Below, in pieces: positions 17,559 through 27,117 of a stretch of 36,970 nucleotides of DNA. The stretch is from Gammaproteobacteria bacterium. Lineage in GTDB: Bacteria; Pseudomonadota; Gammaproteobacteria; Arenicellales; Poriferihabitantaceae. Position numbers and translations under genes: made by a program. Each line of letters begins with the position of its first letter. The first letter of the stretch is position 1. Location of the stretch: positions 67,114 through 104,083 of the forward strand of contig VYGS01000094.1 of assembly GCA_009841725.1 (NCBI GenBank). Reading direction: 5' to 3'. The notes under the pieces are model-generated. The model was not told the DNA's origin. It did no database searches and worked only from the letters and a program-made list of their open reading frames with translations.

Positions 17559-18887
17559 ATGCCAGACGATTACCTGAAATCATTGCAAAGCGGTCTTGCG
17601 CCTGCACAAAGGCTGAGCCAGATCGTCGAGCACTCGATGTGCATTGGCTGCGGAATCTGCCAGGGCATCGTCGGCCCGGAAAAAATCACGCTCGAAGTCA
17701 CGGAAAACGGGAACCTTCGCCCGGTTGCCGGCGATTCGCTCTCCCATGAGGACATGGACCGCGTCATCGACGTCTGCCCAGGCACCCGGATTGACGGCAT
17801 GCCCGATTCGGAACGGACCGCAGGGTGCCGGACCGATGAAGTATGGGGAGTCTGGCACGATATCTGTTTTTGCTGGTCGGCAGACCCCGGAATACGCCAC
17901 ATGGCGGCCACGGGCGGCGCATTGACCGCAATCGGACTGTATCTGCTCGAGTCCGGCGAGATCGACTTTCTGGTCCACGCCCGGGCATCCGGAACGCATC
18001 CCGCATTCGGGGAGCGCCACATCAGCCGCACTCGGCAAGACGTCCTGAGCGGATCGGGCTCAAGATACGGACCGACTCCGACCCTGCTCGACATTTCGGA
18101 CATCATCGAGTCCGCCGACAGAAACAACGAAAATTTCGCCTTTGTCGGGACGCCCTGCGACGTCAGCGCGCTTCGAAACTACTCCCGTCACGAACCGAGG
18201 GTCAGCCGCTACTGCCGGAGTATCCTGACCATGGTTTGCGGCGGATTCATGGAACTGTCCGGAACCCGGGAAAGACTGGCCGCGTTCGGAATCGAGTACC
18301 GGGATGTCGCATCATTGCGCTACCGGGGGTACGGTTGTCCGGGGCCGACCGTGGTCGCGACACGGGACGGCAGGACGGTCAGCATGAACTATCTGGACTA
18401 CTGGGGAAAGGACGAGTCGACCTGGAACCTGCCGCCTCGCTGCAAGGTCTGCCCGGACGGCATCGGGGATGCGGCGGACATCGCCGCGGCCGATACCTGG
18501 GATGGCGGCAGTCCGCCCCAGCATGGACAGGAAGACGACCCCGGCGTCAATGCCGTGCTAGCCAGGACGCAACGGGGCAGGGAAATCATGGATCGCGCCA
18601 TCGCGGCCGGATATCTGGTCCGGGGAGACAGCCTGACCTGCGAGGACCTGAACCGCCTTCAGCCCCATCAGGCGAACAAGAAAAGAGCCGTCTGGGCCCG
18701 ATTTCAGGGACTGAAGGATTCGGGTCGGATCGTTCCCCTGACCTCGGGGCTGCGGCTTGAGTCGCTGCATGACCGGAACCGCCCCGAATTCAACGAACGG
18801 GAAAGACAGGGAACGCGCCGTCGCGTTGCCGAGGGCCGCTTCAGCGAACCGACACCAAAGCGGTGCAGAAGTCGGGGATGCGACTAG
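17559..18887 (+). CDS. Coenzyme F420 hydrogenase/dehydrogenase beta-subunit (FrhB/FdhB) family Fe-S flavoprotein
   Basis: N-terminal CIGCGIC cluster motif, ATGGALTAIGLYLLE, FVGTPCDVSALRNY, CRSILTMVCGGF, RCKVCPDGIGDAADIAAADTW. Start chosen at ATG 17559. Confidence 0.78.
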   Translation: MPDDYLKSLQSGLAPAQRLSQIVEHSMCIGCGICQGIVGPEKITLEVTENGNLRPVAGDSLSHEDMDRVIDVCPGTRIDGMPDSERTAGCRTDEVWGVWHDICFCWSADPGIRHMAATGGALTAIGLYLLESGEIDFLVHARASGTHPAFGERHISRTRQDVLSGSGSRYGPTPTLLDISDIIESADRNNENFAFVGTPCDVSALRNYSRHEPRVSRYCRSILTMVCGGFMELSGTRERLAAFGIEYRDVASLRYRGYGCPGPTVVATRDGRTVSMNYLDYWGKDESTWNLPPRCKVCPDGIGDAADIAAADTWDGGSPPQHGQEDDPGVNAVLARTQRGREIMDRAIAAGYLVRGDSLTCEDLNRLQPHQANKKRAVWARFQGLKDSGRIVPLTSGLRLESLHDRNRPEFNERERQGTRRRVAEGRFSEPTPKRCRSRGCD

Positions 18888-20134
18888 GAGGCGATGCCCG
18901 CAACCCTGAGCATGGAGTGCAGCAATACGTTGCAACCGGCCTCCAGATCCTCGGGGGTCGCATACTCGGCCTCGTTGTGACTCAGCCCGTCCCGGCACGG
19001 GACAAAGATCATGGCCGTCGGCACCACACGGCACACCTGGCACGCGTCATGACCGGCGCCCGAGACCATCCGCTGGCTGCGAAGGCCGAGGGCCTCCGTC
19101 GCGTCGCTGACAGCGCGAACACAGGCCGGATCAAACTCGACAGGAGGATTGTGCCAAACCGGGACAAGGTCGATTTCCGTCCCGTGCCTTGCCGCCATAT
19201 CGTCCAGATTCACCCTTAGCTCCTGTTCCATGTCGTGAAGTCGGGAATCTTCGGGGTGGCGGATATCGATGCTCATCCGGACCGCGCCCGGTATGGTGTT
19301 TCGGGAATCGGGCGATACCGACAAACAGCCCACCGTGGACAGCGCATGGGGCGGATTGTCGAGTGCAATCCGGTTGATCATCCCAACCGCTTCGCCGGCC
19401 GCGAGCAACGCATCTTTGCGCCTCGACATCGGAGTCGTTCCGGCATGGGAATCCTGGCCCCGTATGGTCGCGTCGAACCACTTCACCCCCTGGCCCCCGG
19501 TCACGATACCGATCTGGTTGCCCTCCGCCTCAAGTATCGGTCCCTGTTCGATATGGGCCTCGAAGAGCGCAGCCATCGGATGGTTTCCGCATGGCTGGCT
19601 GCCCAGGTAGCCGATCTGCTGAAGCGCTTCATACAGGGTGATGCCGGCCTGATCCTGTCGTGCCCAGGCATATTCCTTGTCGAACAGTCCGGCAAAAACA
19701 CCCGAGGCAATCATGGCCGGAGAAAACCTGGATCCTTCTTCATTGGTCCAATCCACGATTTCGATCGGCGCCTCGGTCTCGACACCGTTCTCGTTCAGCG
19801 TGCGAACCACTTCCAGTGCCGCCAGAACGCCGTAGATTCCGTCAAACCGGCCGCCATGCGGCTGGGTGTCGAGATGACTGCCTGCGCAGACCGGGGGCAG
19901 GGAATCGGTCTTTCCCGCCCTCCGGGCAAAGATATTGCCCATGTCGTCAACCGTTATCGAACACTGCTCCTCGACACACCATTGCACGAAGCGGTCCCGA
20001 CCGGCACGGTCTTCTTCGGTCAGGGCGAGGCGGCTCGATCCCCCGTGCTTGCCCGGGCCGATTTCGGCCATGGCCATGATGCTGTCCCAGAGCCGTTCTC
20101 CGTTCACGCGGAGCCGATGCATTGATCCGTTCAT
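18884..20134 (-). CDS. M20-family Zn-dependent amidohydrolase (N-carbamoyl-L-amino acid hydrolase / allantoate amidohydrolase-like)
   Basis: GSHLDTQPHGGRFDGIYGVLAALEV, DWTNEEGSRF, FEAHIEQGPILE, SGAGHDACQV. Confidence 0.88.
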   Translation of the reverse strand: MNGSMHRLRVNGERLWDSIMAMAEIGPGKHGGSSRLALTEEDRAGRDRFVQWCVEEQCSITVDDMGNIFARRAGKTDSLPPVCAGSHLDTQPHGGRFDGIYGVLAALEVVRTLNENGVETEAPIEIVDWTNEEGSRFSPAMIASGVFAGLFDKEYAWARQDQAGITLYEALQQIGYLGSQPCGNHPMAALFEAHIEQGPILEAEGNQIGIVTGGQGVKWFDATIRGQDSHAGTTPMSRRKDALLAAGEAVGMINRIALDNPPHALSTVGCLSVSPDSRNTIPGAVRMSIDIRHPEDSRLHDMEQELRVNLDDMAARHGTEIDLVPVWHNPPVEFDPACVRAVSDATEALGLRSQRMVSGAGHDACQVCRVVPTAMIFVPCRDGLSHNEAEYATPEDLEAGCNVLLHSMLRVAGIAS

Positions 20135-20173
20135 TTCAATTAGAACCTCCTGACAGTCCGTCTTCCCCGCGAA

Positions 20174-20953
20174 TCATGATTCCGGGCCCTGCTCGGCGTC
20201 ATCATCCGCAAGCCCGAGCGAACCGGTATCCAGCCGCTCGACCCTTCGGCACCAGGACCGGCCGAAACTGCGACGCTCACGCATCTTCCCCGGAAAGACG
20301 GTAACCTCCGGATTCGTCTCAATGTTCCGGGGAAAGAAAAACACCGAGCCCAGGAGAATCTCATCCCGGGGAATCCCAAGAAGCATGAAGGCTTCACGTG
20401 TTCTCAACGGACCTCCGCTGGACCAGTAGTTCGGCACGCCTTCCTCTGTGGCGGACAGGAGGATGTTCTGTATCGCCGCACCCGTGGCCGCAATGTGCTC
20501 CATGTTGGTCAGCGACGCATCATACCTGTCGTCCTCTTCGGGTTCCGGCGTCTCCTCAAGCCGGGTCGGACACCACGTGACCTGCAACACCATGTCTGCC
20601 GTCGCCAGCATTTCGGGAACCTTGGTCTTGTCATTCCGGTCAATCAGCCACTTCCTGACTGCCCGACAGACATCCCGATGCAGGATATAGATTCGCCACG
20701 GCTCAGGCGCATGATCGGACAGTTTGGCACGATGCGAGGCGGCCGCGACGTAGTGGAAGGGCGCGTGCGCGGCCGCAAACACCAGCGATTCGAGCACATT
20801 CCGGTCGGCCTCGTCCTGCAACGGCGATTTCGACAGCACCTTGCTGGTCTTTCTGGAGGATATGATTTTCTTGATCGACAAGGTATTGGGCCCCGTAACC
20901 CGAAATTCAAGAACAGAGGGCATCAGGCTTTTCCGCTGCCGGACATCCTGCAC
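20174..20953 (-). CDS. Nitroreductase family protein
   Basis: RKTSKVLSKSPLQDE...LVFAAAHAPFHY, PEPWRIYIL, AATGAAIQNILLSATEEGVPNYWSSG, LLGIPRDEILLGSVFF. Start may be 20923. Confidence 0.78.
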   Translation of the reverse strand: MQDVRQRKSLMPSVLEFRVTGPNTLSIKKIISSRKTSKVLSKSPLQDEADRNVLESLVFAAAHAPFHYVAAASHRAKLSDHAPEPWRIYILHRDVCRAVRKWLIDRNDKTKVPEMLATADMVLQVTWCPTRLEETPEPEEDDRYDASLTNMEHIAATGAAIQNILLSATEEGVPNYWSSGGPLRTREAFMLLGIPRDEILLGSVFFFPRNIETNPEVTVFPGKMRERRSFGRSWCRRVERLDTGSLGLADDDAEQGPES

Positions 20954-21174
20954 ACCGACTTGTCGGACACCCGGGAATCAAGGCCGCCCGTCAACCCGAT
21001 CCGACATGCTTGCGGCAGTTCGTTTGCGTAGATTATATACTTCCAAGACATCGATTCAGAATCGATCCGTGCTTGAAGAGGACGAACAAAGACCGGCCCC
21101 GGACTGATATGATTCGCTGATTCCATTCTCGCGATGCGGCGAGGGAACAATCGGAGTCAAGACTGGAAAGTTGA

Positions 21175-22527
21175 ATGAGCGACAGCAGATATGACTATAT
21201 CGTTATAGGGGGCGGCAGCGGAGGGATCGCCTCTGCACGCAGGGCGGCCGAATACGGCGCGAGGGTCTTGCTGGTGGAATGCGGCCCGTTGGGAGGCACC
21301 TGCGTCAATGTCGGATGCGTTCCCAAAAAGGTCATGTGGTCGGCGTCCCAGATCGGCGAAACGCTGAGCATCGCCCGGGAATACGGGATTCCCGTCTCGT
21401 CGGGAAAGATCGACTGGGAGGCAATCAAGTCATCCCGGGACGCATACATCGAGCGGCTGAACGGCATCTATGCACGAAACCTCGACAACTCCGGAGTCAC
21501 CGTTGTACACGGTCTGGCCCGTTTCGAGACGCCAGAGAGCATCGTGATCAACGGCGACCGGTTCCACGGCCGCCACATCCTCATTGCAACCGGGGGACGA
21601 CCTTCGACCCCGAATATCCCGGGAGCAGAACTCGGGATCGACAGCAACGGTTTCTTTGCGCTGGAGCGGCAGCCGGACAACCTGCTGGTCGTCGGCTCCG
21701 GATACATTGCAACCGAACTGGTCGGCCTGATGCACGGCCTGGGCAGCCGGGTCACCATGGCCTTGCGAAAGAACCGGTTGCTGGGGGCCTTTGACCAGGA
21801 CCTGCAACAGACCGTCATCAGTCAAATGGAGGATTCGGGCATCGAAATCCTGCGAAACATCTCGCTGGCGAGACTTGAGGACCGCTCCGGCACCCTGGAA
21901 TACGAAGACACCGACGGAAACAAGCGTTCCGGTTTCGACTGCGTGATCTGGGCCATCGGAAGGCGCCCCAACATTGAGCACCTTGGTCTCGAAAACGCGG
22001 GACTGGCCGTCAGCGAGCGGGGATTCATCGAAACCGACGAGTTCCAGAATACCGCCCGGGAAAATATTTACGCGGTCGGCGACGTCACCCACCGCGCCCA
22101 ATTGACGCCGGTGGCGATCGCTGCCGGAAGAAGATTGTCCGACCGGGTTTTCGGTGGAGATTCGAAGGCCCGTCTCGAGTATTTGAATATTCCCACCGTG
22201 GTGTTCTCGCATCCTCCGGTCGGCACGGTCGGGCTAACCGAGGCGGAAGCCGTCTGCCGGTTCGGGGCGGATTCGATCAGAATCTACCGCAACACGTTCG
22301 TCGACATGTATTTCGCGCTGTGCGACCACAAGCCAAGAACACTGGTCAAGCTGATCGTGCACGGAAAAAACGAGCGTGTGGTCGGATGCCACGTGGCCGG
22401 CCGCGGGGCCGACGAGATGATTCAGGGATTTGCGGTTGCAGTCCGGATGGGGGCCACCAAATCGGATTTCGACAACACGGTTGCGATTCACCCCACCGCG
22501 GCCGAGGAACTCGTCACGCTGAGATAG
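21175..22527 (+). CDS. gor: Glutathione-disulfide reductase
   Basis: [49 protein letters not shown] redox motif; C-terminal [14 protein letters not shown]. Confidence 0.92.
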   Translation: MSDSRYDYIVIGGGSGGIASARRAAEYGARVLLVECGPLGGTCVNVGCVPKKVMWSASQIGETLSIAREYGIPVSSGKIDWEAIKSSRDAYIERLNGIYARNLDNSGVTVVHGLARFETPESIVINGDRFHGRHILIATGGRPSTPNIPGAELGIDSNGFFALERQPDNLLVVGSGYIATELVGLMHGLGSRVTMALRKNRLLGAFDQDLQQTVISQMEDSGIEILRNISLARLEDRSGTLEYEDTDGNKRSGFDCVIWAIGRRPNIEHLGLENAGLAVSERGFIETDEFQNTARENIYAVGDVTHRAQLTPVAIAAGRRLSDRVFGGDSKARLEYLNIPTVVFSHPPVGTVGLTEAEAVCRFGADSIRIYRNTFVDMYFALCDHKPRTLVKLIVHGKNERVVGCHVAGRGADEMIQGFAVAVRMGATKSDFDNTVAIHPTAAEELVTLR

Positions 22528-22618
22528 CTGCGACCGCCCCATCTCCGGTCCGGAGACGACGTCACGACACCGGGGCTCCGCAAACTCGCAAGGACGGAAA
22601 GCGGCGGACCGGAACCGC

Positions 22619-24496
22619 TCAGGCCGCCTGCCCGATCCGGCCAAGATGGACGAGCAACAGCGCGACCGCCGCCGGAGTGACTCCCGGAATCCGCGCGGCC
22701 TGCCCCACGGTTTCCGGGCGAATCCGGTTGAGCTTCTCCGTGACCTCGCAGGACAATCCGCGAACCTCGGCAAAATCCAGCGTTTCCGGGATGGACAGGT
22801 CATGGCTGCGCTGAAGACGCTCGATCTCGGAGGCCTGACGCTCGATGTATCCATCGTAACGGGCCTGGATTTCCAGTTGGCGCATGATCTGGGAATCTTC
22901 CAGCGGTGACTCCAGGCCCGCCAGCTTCACCAGTTTCCGGTATTCCACCTCCGGTCTTCGCAGCAGGTCGAACAGGCTGGATTCCCGAAGCAGCGGCTGG
23001 CCAAACGTCTCGGCAAACCGGTCCCGAACGGTTTCCGGGCGAAGGTGAACCTGCTTCAGTCGATTCCTTTCCCGATCGAGGCTGTCGCGCTTTGTCACGA
23101 AGATCCTCATTCTGGAATCATCCACCAGCCCCAGTTCATGCCCCTTTTCCGTAAGGCGCAAGTCCGCATTGTCCTCGCGCAACTGCAACCGGTATTCGGC
23201 GCGGGAGGTGAACATCCGGTACGGCTCCGAAGTCCCCCGCGTGATCAGATCGTCGATCATGACGCCGATATAGGCCTCGTTTCTCGCCGGGCACCAGGGC
23301 TCCGCTTCCCTGGCCCGCCTCGCTGCATTCAGCCCGGCAACCAGTCCCTGGCCTGCCGCCTCTTCATATCCTGTCGTTCCGTTGATCTGTCCTGCAAAAA
23401 ACAGGCCTTCGATGCACTTTGTTTCCAGGGAGCTCTTCAGCCCTCTGGGATCGAAGAAGTCGTACTCGATCGCATATCCCGGACGGGTGATCCGGGCGTT
23501 GTCAAATCCCGGGATCGTGCGCACGAACGCCAGCTGCACATCAAACGGCAAACTCGTGGAAATCCCGTTGGGATAAATCTCGGTGGTATTCAATCCCTCC
23601 GGCTCGATGAATATCTGGTGTGCCGGCTTGTCGGAAAACCGGACCACCTTGTCTTCGATCGAAGGGCAATACCGGGGGCCCGCGCCCTCGATCATGCCTT
23701 CGTACATCGGAGAGCGGTCCAGAGCGGAGCGAATGATTTCATGCGTTGCGGCATTCGTGTGCGCAATGTGGCAGCAAACCTGCTCGGGATGTTCTTGCGG
23801 ATTCCCCACAAAGGAGAATACGGGGACCGGAACATCTCCCGGTTGCCGTTCGAAGGTGCTGAAGTCGATCGTCTTGCCGTCGATTCTCGGAGGTGTGCCG
23901 GTCTTGAGACGTTCAACGGAAAACGGCAACTCGCGCAGACGCTCGGCCAGGGCGAGTGAAGGCGGATCTCCCGCTCGTCCACCCCGGCTTTGCTCCATGC
24001 CGACAAAGATTTTTCCATTCAGGAACGTTCCCGCAGTCAACACCACGCTTGAAGAGCGGATGTCAATGCCGAGCTGGGTGCGGACCCCGCCTATCCTGCC
24101 TCCCGTGATCAGCAGATCGTCCACGGATTGCTGGAACACGGAGAGATTGGGTTGATGTTCGACCGCCCGTCTGACCGCCATCTTGTACAGGGCGCGGTCC
24201 GCTTGTGCCCGGGTTGCCCTGACGGCCGGACCCTTGCGTGAATTCAGGATGCGGAAATGGATGCCGGCACGGTCGATCGCCTTGGCCATGAGTCCGCCCA
24301 AGGCATCGATTTCCTTCACGATATGCCCCTTGCCAATCCCCCCGATTGCGGGATTGCAGGACATCTGCCCGATCGTCTCGATGTTGTGGGTGATCAAAAG
24401 TGTGCTGCAGCCCATCCGGGCGACAGCCAGTGCCGCTTCGACGCCGGCATGGCCGGCGCCGATCACAATCACATCGAACTGTTCGGTGTAACGCAT
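22619..24496 (-). CDS. mnmG: tRNA uridine-5-carboxymethylaminomethyl modification enzyme MnmG (GidA)
   Basis: [45 protein letters not shown], [18 protein letters not shown] segment, [15 protein letters not shown]. Confidence 0.96.
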   Translation of the reverse strand: MRYTEQFDVIVIGAGHAGVEAALAVARMGCSTLLITHNIETIGQMSCNPAIGGIGKGHIVKEIDALGGLMAKAIDRAGIHFRILNSRKGPAVRATRAQADRALYKMAVRRAVEHQPNLSVFQQSVDDLLITGGRIGGVRTQLGIDIRSSSVVLTAGTFLNGKIFVGMEQSRGGRAGDPPSLALAERLRELPFSVERLKTGTPPRIDGKTIDFSTFERQPGDVPVPVFSFVGNPQEHPEQVCCHIAHTNAATHEIIRSALDRSPMYEGMIEGAGPRYCPSIEDKVVRFSDKPAHQIFIEPEGLNTTEIYPNGISTSLPFDVQLAFVRTIPGFDNARITRPGYAIEYDFFDPRGLKSSLETKCIEGLFFAGQINGTTGYEEAAGQGLVAGLNAARRAREAEPWCPARNEAYIGVMIDDLITRGTSEPYRMFTSRAEYRLQLREDNADLRLTEKGHELGLVDDSRMRIFVTKRDSLDRERNRLKQVHLRPETVRDRFAETFGQPLLRESSLFDLLRRPEVEYRKLVKLAGLESPLEDSQIMRQLEIQARYDGYIERQASEIERLQRSHDLSIPETLDFAEVRGLSCEVTEKLNRIRPETVGQAARIPGVTPAAVALLLVHLGRIGQAA

Positions 24497-24534
24497 GCGC
24501 TTGTTCCACAAACCGTAATCGGACAGGACGCGTC

Positions 24535-25953
24535 CTATTCCTGATAATAGTAGTCGTACCGTGTCAGAATGTCATCCGTAAACACCCATGCCTCATGATG
24601 GGTCAGAACGCTGTCATCCGGGATCACGATCCGGGTGTACAACTGCTTTCCGAGCTGTTCCCTGAGCCGTTGCAGACTCTCGTGAAGCTCGCCCTTTGTC
24701 ACCGCCCTGGCAACCTCTTGGCCCGGCTCGCGAATCCGGTACTGAAATTCGAACCCGATCTTGTCGAAGTAGACGGTCACCACTTCTTTTCCGGCATCTG
24801 ACCTTGCTGGCCGAATCAGGTTCCGGTACTGTTCGTCCAGGCTGTGGTATTCCTCCTGAAGGGTTCGATACTGCAGGGCCGAACGATCGATCTCGTCCTC
24901 CAGATCGATAATCTCGAGCTCTCTCAGCCTGAGCAGGCTTTTCAGCGTCGCGATCTGCTCGGCCGTCATCCGGTACTCTTCAGCCTGAAGTTCCCGTGCG
25001 GCAACGTGTTCGCTGATCTCCTCTTTCAAGTCCCGGTTGAGCAATTCGGACCGGTCGAGCAATTCCTGGACTCCGGCAAGCTGTATCGAAACGATGTCAA
25101 GCTTTTCATCAAGGGTTTCACGCTGCCTGGTCAATGACTCGATGGTTTCGCTGGAGGCGAGCTCCAGCCCGGCAAGCTGCTGCACCAGATCATCAAGCTG
25201 GGTCCTGAGCCCCTCGTTACTCAGAATCAGCTCTTCGACCCTTTCCTTCGAGAGTTGCTCGCTCTCGATCAATTCGCCAATCCTCCTTTCGGATTCCCGC
25301 TTCTCGGCGAGCAGCTGCTGTTCGGTCTCCAGTTGGCTGGCGAGGTGCTCCGAGAGGCGGTCGATCCTGTTCTCCAGCGCCGCGTTGGACTCGGTCAACC
25401 CTTCGATTCTTTCTCTGGATTGTTGCTCGCTCGCCTGCAATTCGGCCAGACGCCCCTTGGATTCCCGCATCTCGGCAATCAGCTGAAGTTCGCTTTCCTG
25501 CAGCTTGTCTACCTGTTTCTCCACCTCCTCCTTCTCGCCTGCCAAACGGGCGACCCGCTGCTCCACTTCCGCCTTTTCGTCGGCCAGGCGGGCAGACGAT
25601 GTTTCCAGATCGTCCTTCAGCCTCTTGAGGCCGGACACCTCGTTTTGCAGGACGTCCACTCGAGACTGTTCCGACTGCAATTCCTCGTGCAGGACATTCC
25701 GCTCAATTTGCACCTGATCCAGCTGCATTCGCAAACTGTCCCGGGCCATTTCCGCCTGCTCCTGATCGGATTGCGTAATCAGCAGCTCCCTGGACAGATC
25801 GAGCTTCTGCACCATGATCACGGCCAGCGCCATCAGAAATATCATGACGATGACGGCCATGATATCGGTAAAGGACGGCCAGACGCTTTCGTCTCCGATC
25901 CCCCGAGTACTGTGCCCGATTCGGATATCGGGAAAGCCGGAGTGTTCAGCCAT
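24535..25953 (-). CDS. MotB/ExbD-like single-pass membrane protein with long coiled coil and small C-terminal domain; no recognisable OmpA/PG-binding domain
   Basis: 472 aa. N-terminal [28 protein letters not shown] (Asp30 at the TM start, MotB-like), ~300 aa Glu/Leu-rich heptad region, C-terminal [17 protein letters not shown]...[34 protein letters not shown]. Confidence 0.72.
   Translation of the reverse strand: MAEHSGFPDIRIGHSTRGIGDESVWPSFTDIMAVIVMIFLMALAVIMVQKLDLSRELLITQSDQEQAEMARDSLRMQLDQVQIERNVLHEELQSEQSRVDVLQNEVSGLKRLKDDLETSSARLADEKAEVEQRVARLAGEKEEVEKQVDKLQESELQLIAEMRESKGRLAELQASEQQSRERIEGLTESNAALENRIDRLSEHLASQLETEQQLLAEKRESERRIGELIESEQLSKERVEELILSNEGLRTQLDDLVQQLAGLELASSETIESLTRQRETLDEKLDIVSIQLAGVQELLDRSELLNRDLKEEISEHVAARELQAEEYRMTAEQIATLKSLLRLRELEIIDLEDEIDRSALQYRTLQEEYHSLDEQYRNLIRPARSDAGKEVVTVYFDKIGFEFQYRIREPGQEVARAVTKGELHESLQRLREQLGKQLYTRIVIPDDSVLTHHEAWVFTDDILTRYDYYYQE
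25162..25497 (-). repeat. Tandem 56-residue (8-heptad) duplication inside the MotB-like coiled coil
   Basis: aa153-208 [56 protein letters not shown] vs aa209-264 [56 protein letters not shown]; 27/56 identical by hand count. Confidence 0.8.
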
Positions 25954-26977
25954 GCGAATCTTTTTCGCCTGACCCGATCCTGAAACCCCGCTGCAGCAAA
26001 TCGATCACCTCATCCAGACGTTCCCCGCTCTGCTCGAGATGATGACTGTTGATCTGGATCAATTTCTGCATGGCCACAATGTGCTCGACAAGCTGTTGAT
26101 CGAGCTGGGGCCGTGTCTTGTCGGTCAGGATTTCAGCGGCCGCACCGAGTTCCTGCGCGGCATCAGTGTGCCGTTTCCTGGACTCGTCCAGCTCCCGCAT
26201 CAGCGATATCGACTCCTCGACAAGTCCGGACAGCGTATCCGTCTCGCCCGCTCCCACATGGCGCACCATGACCGTAGCGGTCAATTCCTCCAGTCTGCTG
26301 ATGAGATAGGTCTGGGTATCGGTCAGCTTGATGAAGAAATATCCGAAGAACAGGTAAGCGACAATTGCCGTCAAGGTCGTCGACAAAGCCGTCGACATAC
26401 CGAAAATCATGACACCCAGGCTGCTTTCCTGTGCGACAGACTGTTCGAAAACACTGGTTCCGGTATTGTCGATCTGGAGAAGTTCGGATGCGCCCAGCAG
26501 GGACATTGAAAGGGAAATGATCGTCCCGAACACGCCGGTCAGGATCAGCACGTTGTGCACGAATTTCAGAAAGCTGTTGCGACTCGATTCTGCTGCCAGC
26601 AATGTGGCGGCCAATGCGCTCTGGTTGACGCGGACACCCTCCTTGACGGCCCGGCTGAGAATCCGGTAGCGCGCCGCCACCATGCCGTTTTCATCCAGGC
26701 CCGTCAGCGCATGCCTGTCCGCATGGACATTCTCTTCGAATTGCCTGATATCCTGCTCCTGGGACTGATAGTCGTAAAACCGGAAGATCAGTTGCAGCAA
26801 GCCGCCCAGGAACAGGACGAGTATCCCGCCGTTGACAACCATGCCCACCGCGTTCACCTGGTTTGCAACATAAATCTGGTACAGAACGTCTCTCTGCCAC
26901 AGGCAGATCACAACCAGCAGGCCGAGAAGAGTGGCCATCCGAATGAGGATGGTTCGAGTGTAGTTTTGAGTGTTCAA
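25946..26977 (-). CDS. MotA/TolQ/ExbB-like proton channel family membrane protein
   Basis: 343 aa with four predicted TMs: TM1 MATLLGLLVVICLW; TM2 VVNGGILVLFLGGLLQLIF; TM3 FVHNVLILTGVFGTIISLSMSLLGA; TM4 GVMIFGMSTALSTTLTAIVAYLFFGYFF. The last two resemble MotA/TolQ channel helices (GxxGTI.. and GM.xAL.TTL). The track start is TTG at 26977; an internal ATG at 26938 is an alternative. Confidence 0.72.
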   Translation of the reverse strand: MNTQNYTRTILIRMATLLGLLVVICLWQRDVLYQIYVANQVNAVGMVVNGGILVLFLGGLLQLIFRFYDYQSQEQDIRQFEENVHADRHALTGLDENGMVAARYRILSRAVKEGVRVNQSALAATLLAAESSRNSFLKFVHNVLILTGVFGTIISLSMSLLGASELLQIDNTGTSVFEQSVAQESSLGVMIFGMSTALSTTLTAIVAYLFFGYFFIKLTDTQTYLISRLEELTATVMVRHVGAGETDTLSGLVEESISLMRELDESRKRHTDAAQELGAAAEILTDKTRPQLDQQLVEHIVAMQKLIQINSHHLEQSGERLDEVIDLLQRGFRIGSGEKDSHG

Positions 26978-27060
26978 CGCATTCGTGCCCGGTCGATGTT
27001 GGAGCCAACGGTCGGAAAACCGGAGGTGCAGGCCGCTTTTTCAGACTCGATCCCTAGCAA

Positions 27061-27066
27061 ATTATA
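27061..27066 (-). promoter_or_regulatory. Candidate -10 element (TATAAT) for the MotA/MotB-like pair
   Basis: Reverse strand reads GGAGATATAATTTGC in the 140 bp gap after mnmE; no consensus -35 could be assigned. Confidence 0.35.
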
Positions 27067-27117
27067 TCTCCAAACTCGACAGAATATGAAAATGCCCGGA
27101 AAGCGCCTTCCGGCCGA

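Noticed and set aside
24535-26977. Zorya (ZorAB) anti-phage system
   Set aside because: The channel-like plus MotB-like pairing is similar, but the long coiled coil is in the MotB-like protein rather than the ZorA tail, no peptidoglycan-binding domain is seen, and no ZorC/D/E effectors flank it.
24535-26977. Standard TolQR/ExbBD or flagellar MotAB operon
   Set aside because: The MotB-like subunit is far longer than TolR/ExbD and lacks the MotB OmpA-like domain; no tol-pal, tonB or flagellar genes are nearby.
26974-26982. ATG-CGT-TGA mini-ORF overlapping the TTG start of the MotA-like gene
   Set aside because: Three codons are expected by chance; no supporting ribosome-binding site.
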